A stretch of DNA of 64,000 nucleotides, from assembly GCF_024756255.1 (NCBI RefSeq), contig NZ_JANUHB010000006.1, forward strand, positions 239,011 to 303,010, given 5' to 3'. The DNA is from Massilia agilis. Its GTDB lineage: Bacteria > Pseudomonadota > Gammaproteobacteria > Burkholderiales > Burkholderiaceae_D. The position numbers and the translations under genes are program-made. Every line of letters starts with the position of its first letter. Within the stretch, counting starts at the first letter, position 1. Below, in pieces: positions 54,061 through 62,404 of this stretch. The notes beneath the pieces are model-generated. The model was not told where the DNA came from and did not search any database. It saw only the letters and a list, made by a program, of their open reading frames with translations.

Positions 54061-54367
54061 CGAATTTGTCCAGCAGCGCAGCGATCCGCGCTGCGCTCGC
54101 CCGCGCTTCCTCGACATCGGCCGCGTTGGCGCCTTGCGTGACCACGCTGGCCGACAGCAGCTGCACGAATGCGCGGTCCAGCGCCTTGCGCGCCGCCGCC
54201 ATCTGCTGCGCCACGGCGTCGCAGTCGGACGGCTCGGCGGCCAGCGCCACCAGCTTCTGCACGCCGCGCAGCTGTCCCTCGATGCGCGCCAGCCGGTTGA
54301 GCAGGTCCTTCTTCTGCAGCCCGGTGAGCGCGCTTCCCTCGACGATCTTGAGCGGCTGTTCGCCCAT
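54056..54367 (-). CDS. CsoR/FrmR-type (DUF156) transcriptional regulator
   Basis: 103 residues, all-helical. LQKKDLLNRLARIEGQLRGV is the family opening (RLxRIEGQxRG), then DCDAVAQQMAAARKALDRAF. The Cys at residue 49 matches the first metal/formaldehyde ligand, but the His about 25 residues later appears to be Ser (residue 74), so sensing chemistry may differ. The TGATG overlap with the aldo/keto reductase stop shows coupling. Its TAG stop lies within the repeat at 53954-54060, so the last codons may derive from the repeat. Confidence 0.85.
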   Translation of the reverse strand: MGEQPLKIVEGSALTGLQKKDLLNRLARIEGQLRGVQKLVALAAEPSDCDAVAQQMAAARKALDRAFVQLLSASVVTQGANAADVEEARASAARIAALLDKFA

Positions 54368-55293
54368 CAGGCCACCTCGTGCCCACGCGCCGCGCGCAGG
54401 ATGCGGAACCAGTCGCTGCGCGCGAGCGTGGTCGCGGCGCCCGCCACCGCCACCGCAATCGCTTCCGGTCGGCCGGTGCCGGTGAGCGGCATGGGGCGGC
54501 TTGGCAGCTGCATGATCCACGCGAACACCACGGTCGCAAACGGCACCTTCATGCGGTCGGCGATCTCCTTGATCACCAGCCGCAGGTTCTCCGTGTTCGG
54601 ATCGAGCGCCGTGAACAGCCGCCCGCCGCCCAGCGGCGACCACACCATGGGCGCCACGCGCAGGTCCTGCATGCCGTCGAAGGTCTCGTCGAACATCGGT
54701 GCCAGGTGCAGCGGCGAGAATTCGACCTGGTTGGTGGCCAGTTCGATGCGCCGGTTGAGCGACTCGAACTGGTGCCGGCTGAAGTTCGATACGCCGAAGT
54801 GCAGCACCTTGCCCGCCTTGCGCAGTCGCGAGAAGGCTTCCGCGATCTCGTCGAAGTCCATCAGCGGGTCGGGGCGGTGGATCAGCAGCAGGTCGAGCCG
54901 GTCGGTGTGCAGCTGGCGCAGCGACTCCTCGGCCGAGGCGGTAATGTGCGCGGCCGTGGTGTCGTAATGCTGGATCGTGTGTTGTGGCCGCTTGGGCGAG
55001 ATGAGCTTGATGCCGCATTTGCTCACCAGCTGCATGCGCTCGCGCAGCGCCGGCCGGGCCCGCAGCGCCTCGCCGAACAGGCCTTCGACGCTGTAGCCGC
55101 CGTAGATGTCGGCGTGGTCGAAGCTGGTCACGCCCATGTCCAGGCATTGCTCGATGAAGGCGACGCGCTGCTCCACCGACATGCCCCACTCGGCCATGCG
55201 CCACATGCCAGCGACCACGCGCGACAGTTCAAGGCCGCCGGCGCGGGTGGCGATGCGCGGGCAGGTCAGGTCGGTGGGCAGGATGGCGGCCAT
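54367..55293 (-). CDS. Aldo/keto reductase
   Basis: 308 residues, (beta/alpha)8 barrel. Catalytic tetrad visible: Asp and Tyr in SFDHADIYGGYSVE, Lys in LVSKCGIK, His in LLLIHRPDPL. NADPH-binding end includes FATVVFAWIMQLPSRPMPLT GTGRPE. Similar to YdhF-type enzymes that reduce diverse carbonyls. Its overlap with a CsoR/FrmR-type regulator suggests response to an electrophile such as an aldehyde. ATG at 55293 follows ACCGAAAGACACC without a strong ribosome site. Confidence 0.92.
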   Translation of the reverse strand: MAAILPTDLTCPRIATRAGGLELSRVVAGMWRMAEWGMSVEQRVAFIEQCLDMGVTSFDHADIYGGYSVEGLFGEALRARPALRERMQLVSKCGIKLISPKRPQHTIQHYDTTAAHITASAEESLRQLHTDRLDLLLIHRPDPLMDFDEIAEAFSRLRKAGKVLHFGVSNFSRHQFESLNRRIELATNQVEFSPLHLAPMFDETFDGMQDLRVAPMVWSPLGGGRLFTALDPNTENLRLVIKEIADRMKVPFATVVFAWIMQLPSRPMPLTGTGRPEAIAVAVAGAATTLARSDWFRILRAARGHEVA

Positions 55294-55376
55294 GGTGTCT
55301 TTCGGTTAAGCAGTAGCTCCGATTATAGCCGTGGCCCCCGGTGCGCGTTTGTCCCTGGATCATTAGCCCGGGCGTA

Positions 55377-55414
55377 AAAAAACGTGCGCCTCCTCGCGGA
55401 GCGCGCACGTTTTC
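55377..55414 (-). terminator. Intrinsic terminator after the D,D-carboxypeptidase gene
   Basis: On the minus strand AACGTGCGC pairs with GCGCACGTT, with inner GCTCC/GGAG stem and GCGA loop, followed by TTTTTTTA. It is 17 bases beyond the dacC-type stop. On the plus strand there are only four T residues. Confidence 0.9.
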
Positions 55415-55430
55415 TTGAACAGGCGAGCGC

Positions 55431-56579
55431 TTACTTCATCCAGAGCCGCATCGAGTCCCAGGCGCGGCCGAAGATGGTCGCTTGCGGCACTTCTTCGAGT
55501 GCCACCACCGGCAGCACCAGCAGCTGTTTGCCATCCACCATCATCTTCAGCGTGCCGACCTGGCCGTTGCGCGCCAGCGGGGCGACCAGCGGGTCCTTGC
55601 GCTCCAGCACAGGCTTGAGCTTGCCGGCAACGCCTTTCGGCACCGTCACCAGCACGTCGTTCGGGAAGCCGATCTTGACGGTCGATTGCGAACCTTTCCA
55701 CACTTCCGGCGTCGCGATGGCCTGGCCCTTGTTGTACAGCTTGACGGTGTCGAAGTTCTGGAAGCCCCAGTTGAGCAGCTTCTGGCTCTCGCCGGTGCGG
55801 GTGCCGTCCGAGCTGGCGCCCGACAGCACCGAGATCAGGCGGCGCTCGCCGGCCGGGCCGTTGGGACGGTGCGCCGACGCGATCATCGAGTAGCCCGACG
55901 CTTCGGTGTGGCCGGTCTTCATGCCGTCCACGGTCGGGTCGAGCCAGAGCAGGCGGTTGCGGTTCTGCTGCTTGATGCGGTTGTAGGTGAACTCCTTGAC
56001 CGAATCGATCTTGTAGAACTCGGGGTAGTCGCGAATCACGGCCTGGGCCAGGATCGCCAGGTCATGCGCGGTCGAGTAGTTGTCCGGGCTGGGCAGGCCG
56101 TGCGGGTTGGCGAACTTGGTGTCCTTCATGCCCAGGCGCTGGGCCTCGCGGTTCATCAGGGTGGCGAAGGTGCCCATGTCGCCGCCCACGGCTTCGGCCA
56201 GTGCCACCGCCGCGTCATTACCCGACTGCACCATCAGGCCGTACAGCAGGTCCTTGATCGACACCGGCACCTTGGGATCGATGAACATCTTGGAGCTGCT
56301 CTTGTCGACCTTCCATGCATCGACCGACACGTTGACCATCTGGTCCAGCGTCACCTTCTTGTCGCGCAGGGCGCCGAACACCACGTAGGCGGTCATGACC
56401 TTGGTGAGCGAGGCCGGCTCGATGCGCATGTTGGCATCCTGCGAGGCAATCACCTGGCCGCTGGTGGCATCCACCAGGGTCCAGGAGCGGGCGGCAATGT
56501 TGGGGGCCGGAACGGTCTGCGCGTGCGCGGCCGACATCAACGTAAGGCTGGCGGCAATGGCCGCAAACAATTTTTTCAT
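55431..56579 (-). CDS. dacC: D-alanyl-D-alanine carboxypeptidase, PBP5/6 type
   Basis: 382 residues. Signal peptide with AHA cleavage site (MKKLFAAIAASLTLMSAAHA). Catalytic motifs in order: SLTK (57-60), SGN (119-121), KTG (221-223). The C-terminal PBP5 beta domain (about 270-360) ends in an amphipathic membrane anchor (FGRAWDSMRLWMK). It trims the terminal D-Ala from peptidoglycan pentapeptides in the periplasm. Whether it is the dacA or dacC equivalent cannot be told by eye; the symbol is tentative. Confidence 0.93.
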   Translation of the reverse strand: MKKLFAAIAASLTLMSAAHAQTVPAPNIAARSWTLVDATSGQVIASQDANMRIEPASLTKVMTAYVVFGALRDKKVTLDQMVNVSVDAWKVDKSSSKMFIDPKVPVSIKDLLYGLMVQSGNDAAVALAEAVGGDMGTFATLMNREAQRLGMKDTKFANPHGLPSPDNYSTAHDLAILAQAVIRDYPEFYKIDSVKEFTYNRIKQQNRNRLLWLDPTVDGMKTGHTEASGYSMIASAHRPNGPAGERRLISVLSGASSDGTRTGESQKLLNWGFQNFDTVKLYNKGQAIATPEVWKGSQSTVKIGFPNDVLVTVPKGVAGKLKPVLERKDPLVAPLARNGQVGTLKMMVDGKQLLVLPVVALEEVPQATIFGRAWDSMRLWMK

Positions 56580-56673
56580 GGAAGCAATGTCGTCTCAGGT
56601 GGTGGTGAAGCGAAGGCAATGCCGCATAGCATTGCTTTGAAAGAAGAGCGCCCATTATAGGCCAGCGTTGGCC

Positions 56674-57306
56674 TCAATTGTGTCGCACCCACAGTTGCAT
56701 GACGACATTTTTGATGTGGCCGAGCTTGCGATGGAAGAAGTGATCCGCGCCCGGGATCACGATCACCGGCAGGTCCTGCGGGCGCGCCCAGTCGAACACC
56801 TGCTGCAGCGTGATCGTATCGTCAAGTTCGCCGTGGACCAGGATTGTGTCTTTCGGCACCTCGGGCATCGGCCACTTGCCGGCCGCGGTGCCAACCAGCA
56901 CCAGGCGCTCGGCCGGGCGGCCTTCGGCGATCAGGCGCTGCTGCAGCTTCGCCTGCACGAAGGTGCCGAACGAGAAACCGGACAGCGCCACCGGCAGGCC
57001 CGGATACTGCTCTTGCATGTGCGCCATCATCAGGGCCATGTCGTCCACTTCGCCCACGCCGTTGTCGTGCACGCCTTCCGATTCGCCCACGCCGCGGAAG
57101 TTAAAGCGCGCGGTGGCGTAGCCGAGCGAAACGAAGGTGCGGGCCAGGGTCTGCGCGACCTTGTTTTCCATCGTGCCGCCATACAGCGGGTGCGGGTGCG
57201 CGACCAGCGCGATGCCCTTGGGCGGCGCGTCGGGCAGGTCGAGCAGGCATTCCATCTTGCCGGCGTGGCCGGTCAGGTAAAACTTTTTCGAAAACTTGTT
57301 CAGCAT
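56674..57306 (-). CDS. Alpha/beta hydrolase (serine esterase-like)
   Basis: 210 residues. HPHPLYGGTMENKVAQTLA is the oxyanion region, ATARFNFRGVGESEG the conserved strand-turn, GFSFG the nucleophile elbow (GxSxG), and VHGELDDT with GADHFFHRKL supply Asp and His. The HPHP and FNFRGVGxSxG pattern is that of small hydrolases common in beta- and gammaproteobacteria, similar to acetyl xylan esterase-like proteins. Substrate unknown. It starts 3 bases after the ferredoxin stop. Confidence 0.9.
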   Translation of the reverse strand: MLNKFSKKFYLTGHAGKMECLLDLPDAPPKGIALVAHPHPLYGGTMENKVAQTLARTFVSLGYATARFNFRGVGESEGVHDNGVGEVDDMALMMAHMQEQYPGLPVALSGFSFGTFVQAKLQQRLIAEGRPAERLVLVGTAAGKWPMPEVPKDTILVHGELDDTITLQQVFDWARPQDLPVIVIPGADHFFHRKLGHIKNVVMQLWVRHN

Positions 57307-57309
57307 GGT

Positions 57310-57633
57310 TCAGATCTTCAGGCGCTCGACCACTTCGCCTTGCATGATGTGGCGGTCGATGATTTCGTCGATGTCGGTGGTATCGACATAGGTGTACCAG
57401 GTGCCCTGCGGGTAGATGACCACGACCGGGCCTTCCTCGCAGCGGTCCATGCAGCCGGCCTTGTTGATGCGCACCTTGCCGGGGCCGTTCAGGCCGAGCT
57501 GCTTGATGCGCTGCTTGGCGTGCTGCTGGGCGTCGAAGGCGCCGCACTTGCCGCAGCTCGGGCGGCTGCCGTCCTCGCGCACGTTGGTGCAGAAGAACAC
57601 GTGGTGCTCATAAAAGGGTTTGTTGTCGTTCAT
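57310..57633 (-). CDS. Thioredoxin-like [2Fe-2S] ferredoxin
   Basis: 107 residues. Cys at about 15 (HHVFFCTNVR), two in PSCGKCGA (27 and 30), and two in NKAGCMDRCEEGPVVV (61 and 65) surround an NuoE/thioredoxin-like fold. The GCMDRCxxGPVVVIYP element is the marker for this family. It carries a [2Fe-2S] cluster, likely in an electron transfer role in the cytosol. Upstream of the alpha/beta hydrolase in the same operon. Confidence 0.92.
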   Translation of the reverse strand: MNDNKPFYEHHVFFCTNVREDGSRPSCGKCGAFDAQQHAKQRIKQLGLNGPGKVRINKAGCMDRCEEGPVVVIYPQGTWYTYVDTTDIDEIIDRHIMQGEVVERLKI

Positions 57634-57695
57634 GTCGGTCCTGCTGCAAAAATGATAAGGCCGCCTCGCAGCCTATTGCGCAATGATACGCGTTC

Positions 57696-58820
57696 CTACT
57701 GCCGATTGAGTTTGTGCGAGGGAAGCAGCAGGAACCACAGGGCCGCGAACGGCCAGGCCAGCGACAGGAACTGGGCCGCGCCGTTAAAGTTCAGGAACTT
57801 GCCCTGGACCCAGCCTTGCAGGGTCGCGACGAAGTAGGGATTCACCGGGATCGTGTTCACGACAATCAGCGACAGCAGCAGCGTGACCACCGCGAGGCGC
57901 CGCTGCGCCACCTGCGGCGCGAACGCCAGGCCCGCCAGCATGATCGCGCCGATCACGAATCCGCCCTGCGCGCCGGGGGTGATCCAGACGAGGGCATTGT
58001 CGGGGGTGAACAGCAGCGAGCTGGCCAGCGTCTTGACCAGGAGCGCCGCGCCGATCATCGCCAGCATCAGCGGATAGCGCGGGGCGCCGCGCCGCAACAG
58101 GCACAACAGGGTGAGCACCGCCCCGGTCATGCCGCAAGCGGTGATGATGGTCTCGGACAGCCAGTACTGCTCCACGCTCATCTCGGCGCCGGGGCGCAGC
58201 ATCGCCACCAGGTCGATGTTCGTGTCGAGCCACTCGGACAGCCATTCGGACACGATCGGCAGCACTTGGCCGTGGCCGAACAGGTAGCCCTGCGGGTAGA
58301 TCTGCGCCAGCGGCCACAGCGCCAGCAGCACCAGGCCCTGGCTGGCGTGCGGGGCGAACCAGCGGCGGCGCAGGCGGTACAGGCGGCTCTGGTCGAGCAG
58401 GCTGCGCGACCACGCCGCGCCGAGGAAGGCGCCGATCAGGCAGCCGGCGGAATTGGTGAAGAAGTCGAGGTTGGACGGCACCCGGCTGGGCAGGTAGTTC
58501 TGCACCGTCTCCATGGTGCCCGACACCAGCACGCCGGCCGCCGCCGCCAGCAGCACCGCCAGCAGGCCGCGCACGCGCGGGTACATCGCCAGCACCAGCA
58601 GAACGCCGAACGGGATGTAGCCGACCACGTTGACCATCACGTCAAAGCGCGTCCAGTAGCGTTGCGGCGCCAGGTTCAGGAACTCGAACGGCGACAGGCC
58701 GCTGTTGCGCCAGCCCGAAAACGGGAACCAGCTGGCGTACACGATCAGCAGCAGGTACACCAGCAGCGCGGCGCGCGCGACCGGCGAACCTCGCGGCGGC
58801 ACGTGCTCGTGCTCGGTCAT
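57696..58820 (-). CDS. VanZ-family membrane protein
   Basis: 374 residues from ATG 58820, which overlaps the PqiC-like stop by four bases. About ten hydrophobic segments. The N-terminal half has the VanZ pattern: YASWFPFSGWR, VMVNVVGYIPFGVLLVLA, GTMETVQNYLPSRVPSNLDF FTNSAGCLIGAFLG. VanZ confers teicoplanin resistance in enterococci but its chromosomal relatives have unknown envelope roles. It lies at the end of an MCE lipid-transport operon. Confidence 0.88.
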   Translation of the reverse strand: MTEHEHVPPRGSPVARAALLVYLLLIVYASWFPFSGWRNSGLSPFEFLNLAPQRYWTRFDVMVNVVGYIPFGVLLVLAMYPRVRGLLAVLLAAAAGVLVSGTMETVQNYLPSRVPSNLDFFTNSAGCLIGAFLGAAWSRSLLDQSRLYRLRRRWFAPHASQGLVLLALWPLAQIYPQGYLFGHGQVLPIVSEWLSEWLDTNIDLVAMLRPGAEMSVEQYWLSETIITACGMTGAVLTLLCLLRRGAPRYPLMLAMIGAALLVKTLASSLLFTPDNALVWITPGAQGGFVIGAIMLAGLAFAPQVAQRRLAVVTLLLSLIVVNTIPVNPYFVATLQGWVQGKFLNFNGAAQFLSLAWPFAALWFLLLPSHKLNRQ

Positions 58821-59425
58821 CGCGTCGTGTGGTTCACGCGCGCCAGCCAAGCGGCGATGTCGTCCGCCACCGCGTCGGTACTGGCGGCCAGCGCGTTGGC
58901 GCCGCCCGAGGCGTTGGCCGAGGGGGCCGGCGTGGAGCGGCTGAAGGTCTGCTGGTCGAGCAGGACGTGGTCGCGAAACAGCGAGGCGCGCACGATGACC
59001 TGGCCGCGGCTCTGGCTGGCGCTGTCGAACGCGTGGGTGAAGTCGGCCACCTCCACGCGCAGGATCGGTACCCCGGTGGGCGAGTCGGTGGGCTGCAGCA
59101 CCTTGACGCCGGTTTGCGCCAGCCGCGTCTTCACGCGCTGGGTGACCATTTCGAGCGGGTTGGTGCTCCAGCGGCTGTTGGCATAGGCGCGCGCCTGCAT
59201 CGCGTCGGCATAGTTCAGGCGGTAGAACATGCGCTCGCTTTCCAGCGCGGCCGAACCGGTGGCCTCACTGACGACTACCGCGGACATGGGCGCGTCGATC
59301 GTGGCGCTGCGCGGGGCGGCCGGGCCGAGGTCGAACAGGGTGGTGGACTCGCTCTTGTGCGAGGCGCAGGCGGCGAGCAGCAGGGCGATCGACGCGATCA
59401 GCAGGCGCGGCAGGATTCGGTTCAT
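58817..59425 (-). CDS. ABC-type transport auxiliary lipoprotein (PqiC/DUF330-like)
   Basis: 202 residues from ATG 59425, with a good ribosome site (GAGGACC); a longer start at 59437 lacks one. Lipobox LLAAC near residue 20 (LIASIALLLAACAS). The body shows VVVSEATGSAALESERMFYR LNYADAMQARAYANSRWS, the PqiC/MlaD-associated lipoprotein pattern that folds like TolB N-terminal domain. It anchors an MCE protein tunnel at the outer membrane. It is downstream of the MlaD-type gene with which it overlaps or abuts. Confidence 0.88.
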   Translation of the reverse strand: MNRILPRLLIASIALLLAACASHKSESTTLFDLGPAAPRSATIDAPMSAVVVSEATGSAALESERMFYRLNYADAMQARAYANSRWSTNPLEMVTQRVKTRLAQTGVKVLQPTDSPTGVPILRVEVADFTHAFDSASQSRGQVIVRASLFRDHVLLDQQTFSRSTPAPSANASGGANALAASTDAVADDIAAWLARVNHTTR

Positions 59426-59433
59426 GGCGGTCC

Positions 59434-60360
59434 TCATTTGGTCGGGGCGACAAAGCCCGGTTCACCCGGGCCCGGTTGCGGGCTTGGGCCGCCGAACAGG
59501 ATGCTTTGCGGCCGGTCCGAGAGCGAGTTGGCGGTGCGCTTGACGGCGCGCAGCGAGGCCTTGGCTTCGTCGGTCATTTCGGTCAGGTGCGGCAGGGTCT
59601 GCATTTCCAGGCCGCTGGCCGCGCCCTGCAGCGAGCCGATGGCGCCGTTCAGGCGCTCGAGCGGGCCGTCTTTGGCCTGCAGGCGCGTGGCCAGGCTGTC
59701 GTAGTTATGCGCCAGCGCGTTGACCGAGGCGGCGGTCTGGTCGAGTTTGGTGGCCAGCGCCGGCAGCTTGTCGAGCGTGGGCTCGAGGCGCTTGGGCAGT
59801 TCGCCGTAGGCGGCCGCGGTCTTGCCGATGCTGTCGAACGCGCCGATGATGGTCTGCTGGTTTTGCGGGCTCATTAGCCGGTCCAGGCTCTCGGTGATCT
59901 TTTCGGTTTTGTCCAGGATGGCCAGGCCGCGCTTTTCGATCTGGTCCAACAGGCCCGGGCGCATCGGGATGCGCGCCACGCGCTTGGGATCGCTCTGCAG
60001 GATGGGCGAACCGGTGCGGTCGTCGTCCAGCTGCAGGAAGGCCAGGCCCGTCACGCCCTGGTAGCCGAGCGAGGCGAAGGTGGTGGTGGTGACCGGGGTG
60101 TCGTTGTCCACCGACAGCTTGATCAGGATCTGCCCGGTCACGCGCGGGTCGAACATGATGTCGTTCACGCGGCCCACTTCCAGGCCGCGGTAGCGCACCA
60201 CCGCCTGCGGGTTCAGGCCCGGGATCGACTGCGTGGTCACGATCTCGTACGGCACGGTCTCGCTGCGGTCGCGATTGAGCCAGATGCCGGCCAGGACCGC
60301 GGCGATCAACAGGGCGATCGTGAAGATGCCTGTCATGAGCGCGTGCGATCTGTTTTCCAT
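59434..60360 (-). CDS. MCE/MlaD-family substrate-binding protein
   Basis: 308 residues from ATG 60360, directly after the ATPase stop; ribosome site GGAGAAATG. One N-terminal membrane helix (MTGIFTIALLIAAVLAGIWL), then the MCE domain (about 35-115: YEIVTTQSIPGLNPQAVVRY RGLEVGRVNDIM) and a long helical C-terminal region (about 160-290). Hexamers form a periplasmic pore for phospholipid movement between membranes. Operon partners are the MlaE permease and MlaF ATPase. Confidence 0.93.
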   Translation of the reverse strand: MENRSHALMTGIFTIALLIAAVLAGIWLNRDRSETVPYEIVTTQSIPGLNPQAVVRYRGLEVGRVNDIMFDPRVTGQILIKLSVDNDTPVTTTTFASLGYQGVTGLAFLQLDDDRTGSPILQSDPKRVARIPMRPGLLDQIEKRGLAILDKTEKITESLDRLMSPQNQQTIIGAFDSIGKTAAAYGELPKRLEPTLDKLPALATKLDQTAASVNALAHNYDSLATRLQAKDGPLERLNGAIGSLQGAASGLEMQTLPHLTEMTDEAKASLRAVKRTANSLSDRPQSILFGGPSPQPGPGEPGFVAPTK

Positions 60361-60361
60361 G

Positions 60362-61213
60362 TCATTTCTCCGATTCGTTCTTGACGCGCTCATCGAGCAC
60401 TTCGAGCGCGCGCCGGCCGCGCGGGCCGAGGAAAAACTGTTTGATGAACGGGTGGTCCACCTGGATCACGTCGCAGGTCGGGCCCACCGCCACCACGTGC
60501 TTGTCGGCCAACACCGCAATCCGGGTGGACAGCGCGAACAGCGTGTCCAGGTCGTGCGTGACCATCACCACGGTGAGCTTGAGCTCGCGGTGCAGGGTCT
60601 GGATCAGCGCCACGAAAGCGTCCGACAGGTCGGGGTCCAGGCCGGCAGTGGGCTCGTCGAGGAACAGCAGCTGCGGCTCGAGCGCCAGCGCACGCGCCAG
60701 CGCGGCACGCTTGACCATGCCGCCGGACAGGTCGGCCGGCATCTTGTTGGCGTGCTCCACGCCCAGCCCCACCATGTTCATCTTCAGCAGTACCGCGTCG
60801 CGGATCACGTCGTCGGGCAGCGCGTGCAGCTCGCGCATCGGCTGGGCGATGTTCTCGAACACCGTGAGCGCCGAATACAGCGCGCCCTGCTGGAACAGCA
60901 TGCCCCAGTGGTTGCGCATGCGCTGCAGGTCTTCGGGCTGGGCGCTGCTGATGTCCTCGCCGAACACGACCACTTCACCACGCGAGGGCTTTTCCAGCCC
61001 CAGCATCTGGCGCAGCAGCACGGTCTTGCCGGTGCCCGAACCGCCCACGATCGACAGGATCTCGCCGGCGTAGATCTTCAGGTTCAGGTCCTGGTGCACC
61101 ACCGTGCGGCCGAAGCGGGTCCACAGGTTGCGGATCTCGACCACCGGCGGGCCGACTTCCACGTCGGGGCGCAGGTTCAGGCGCTGCGGCGGGCGCTTGT
61201 CGCTGTCTACCAT
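60362..61213 (-). CDS. ABC transporter ATPase, MlaF type
   Basis: 283 residues. Walker A GGSGTGKT (around residue 55), ABC signature LSGGMVKRAALARALA, Walker B QLLFLDEPTAGLD, His-switch VMVTHDLDTLF. The SGGMxKR signature with Met and Lys is that of MlaF rather than a general ABC importer. Powers lipid transport with MlaE. Its ATG overlaps the permease end (TCATGGTAG). Confidence 0.94.
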   Translation of the reverse strand: MVDSDKRPPQRLNLRPDVEVGPPVVEIRNLWTRFGRTVVHQDLNLKIYAGEILSIVGGSGTGKTVLLRQMLGLEKPSRGEVVVFGEDISSAQPEDLQRMRNHWGMLFQQGALYSALTVFENIAQPMRELHALPDDVIRDAVLLKMNMVGLGVEHANKMPADLSGGMVKRAALARALALEPQLLFLDEPTAGLDPDLSDAFVALIQTLHRELKLTVVMVTHDLDTLFALSTRIAVLADKHVVAVGPTCDVIQVDHPFIKQFFLGPRGRRALEVLDERVKNESEK

Positions 61214-62349
61214 GAGAACCCCACGCCGCTGAACATGATCGCGAACACCGCGTCGGCCAGGATCACGACCGTGATCGCCGTGACCACCGAGGTGGTGGTC
61301 CCGCGCCCGAGGCTCTCGGTGTTCGGCTTGATGCGCAGGCCAAAGTGGCAGGACACCAGCGCGATCAGCATGCCGAAAGTCGCGCCCTTGGCCAGGCCGA
61401 TCGTGTAGTTCACGAACGGCACCGCCGAGGGCAGCTTTTGCAGGAAGTAGCGCGCCGATAGGTTCAGCTCGATCTTGGCCGAGACCATGCCGCCGATGAG
61501 GGCCATCGCATCGGTCCACACCACCAAAAGCGGCATCGACACCGCCAGCGCGAGCACCTTGGGCATGATCAGGCGGTAGCCGTGCGAGATGCCCATCACC
61601 AGCATCGCGTCCAGTTCCTCGGTCACGCGCATCACGCCCAGCTGCGCCGTGATCGAGGAGCCCGAGCGGCCGGCCACCAGGATCGCGGCCAGCAGGGGCC
61701 CGAGCTCGCGGATGATGCTCATGCCGAGGATGTTGACCAGGTAGATGTCGCCGCCGAACATGCGCAGCTGCTGCGCCGACAGGTAGGACAGCACCACGCC
61801 GATCAGGAAGCCCACCAGGGCCGTGATGCCCAGCGCCTGGAAGCCGGAGTGGAAGACGTTGGCCGAGATCTCCTTCCACGGCCCGGTGAGCGGGTGGCGG
61901 ATGAAGCGCCAGATATCCTGCATCAGGCGGCCGATCAGCAGCACGAACTGGTGCAGGTGCTGGAAGAACTTCAGGATGCCGGCGCCAAGGGCGATCACCC
62001 ACGCCAGGTGGGTCGGACGCGTTTGCGGCAGCTCGTTGTGGCCGGCTTCCTCGATGCGGCCGAACAGTTCCTCCTGCCGCGGATCGAGCGTGAGCGCGGC
62101 GGGGCGGCGCTTGCCCCAGGCGTTCCAGAACATCTGGGCGCCGATGTGGTCCAGCCGCTCGACCTGCGACAGGTCCCATCCGAGGTCGGTCCTGCCGGCG
62201 TAGCGCGAGAGCTCCTGGTTGAGCGACTTGAGCGTTCCGCGCTTGGCGCACAGGGCATGCACCTGCCAGACACCCGTGGCAACGACCGATTGTCCCGCGC
62301 CGGAGTCGGGTTGCCGGATGGTTAACGTTGGCGCGTTTTCAAGGTGCAT
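61207..62349 (-). CDS. STAS-MlaE fusion permease
   Basis: 380 residues from ATG 62349 (an upstream ATG at 62385 would add 12). Residues about 10-105 resemble a STAS domain (LSRYAGRTDLGWDLSQVERL, IGAQMFWNAWGKRRP), the role played by MlaB in separate systems. The MlaE permease follows with five to six helices: VGFLIGVVLSYLSAQQLR, IIRELGPLLAAILVAGRSGS SITAQLGVMRVTEELDAM, GMLIALVSCHFGLRIKPN. First gene of the operon. The STAS fusion removes the need for separate MlaB. Confidence 0.92.
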   Translation of the reverse strand: MHLENAPTLTIRQPDSGAGQSVVATGVWQVHALCAKRGTLKSLNQELSRYAGRTDLGWDLSQVERLDHIGAQMFWNAWGKRRPAALTLDPRQEELFGRIEEAGHNELPQTRPTHLAWVIALGAGILKFFQHLHQFVLLIGRLMQDIWRFIRHPLTGPWKEISANVFHSGFQALGITALVGFLIGVVLSYLSAQQLRMFGGDIYLVNILGMSIIRELGPLLAAILVAGRSGSSITAQLGVMRVTEELDAMLVMGISHGYRLIMPKVLALAVSMPLLVVWTDAMALIGGMVSAKIELNLSARYFLQKLPSAVPFVNYTIGLAKGATFGMLIALVSCHFGLRIKPNTESLGRGTTTSVVTAITVVILADAVFAIMFSGVGFSW

Positions 62350-62404
62350 TGCGCCAGTGTAAAAGAGATTCGAATGCGCTGCCACCCGCAGGGTGTTAGC
62401 GTGC

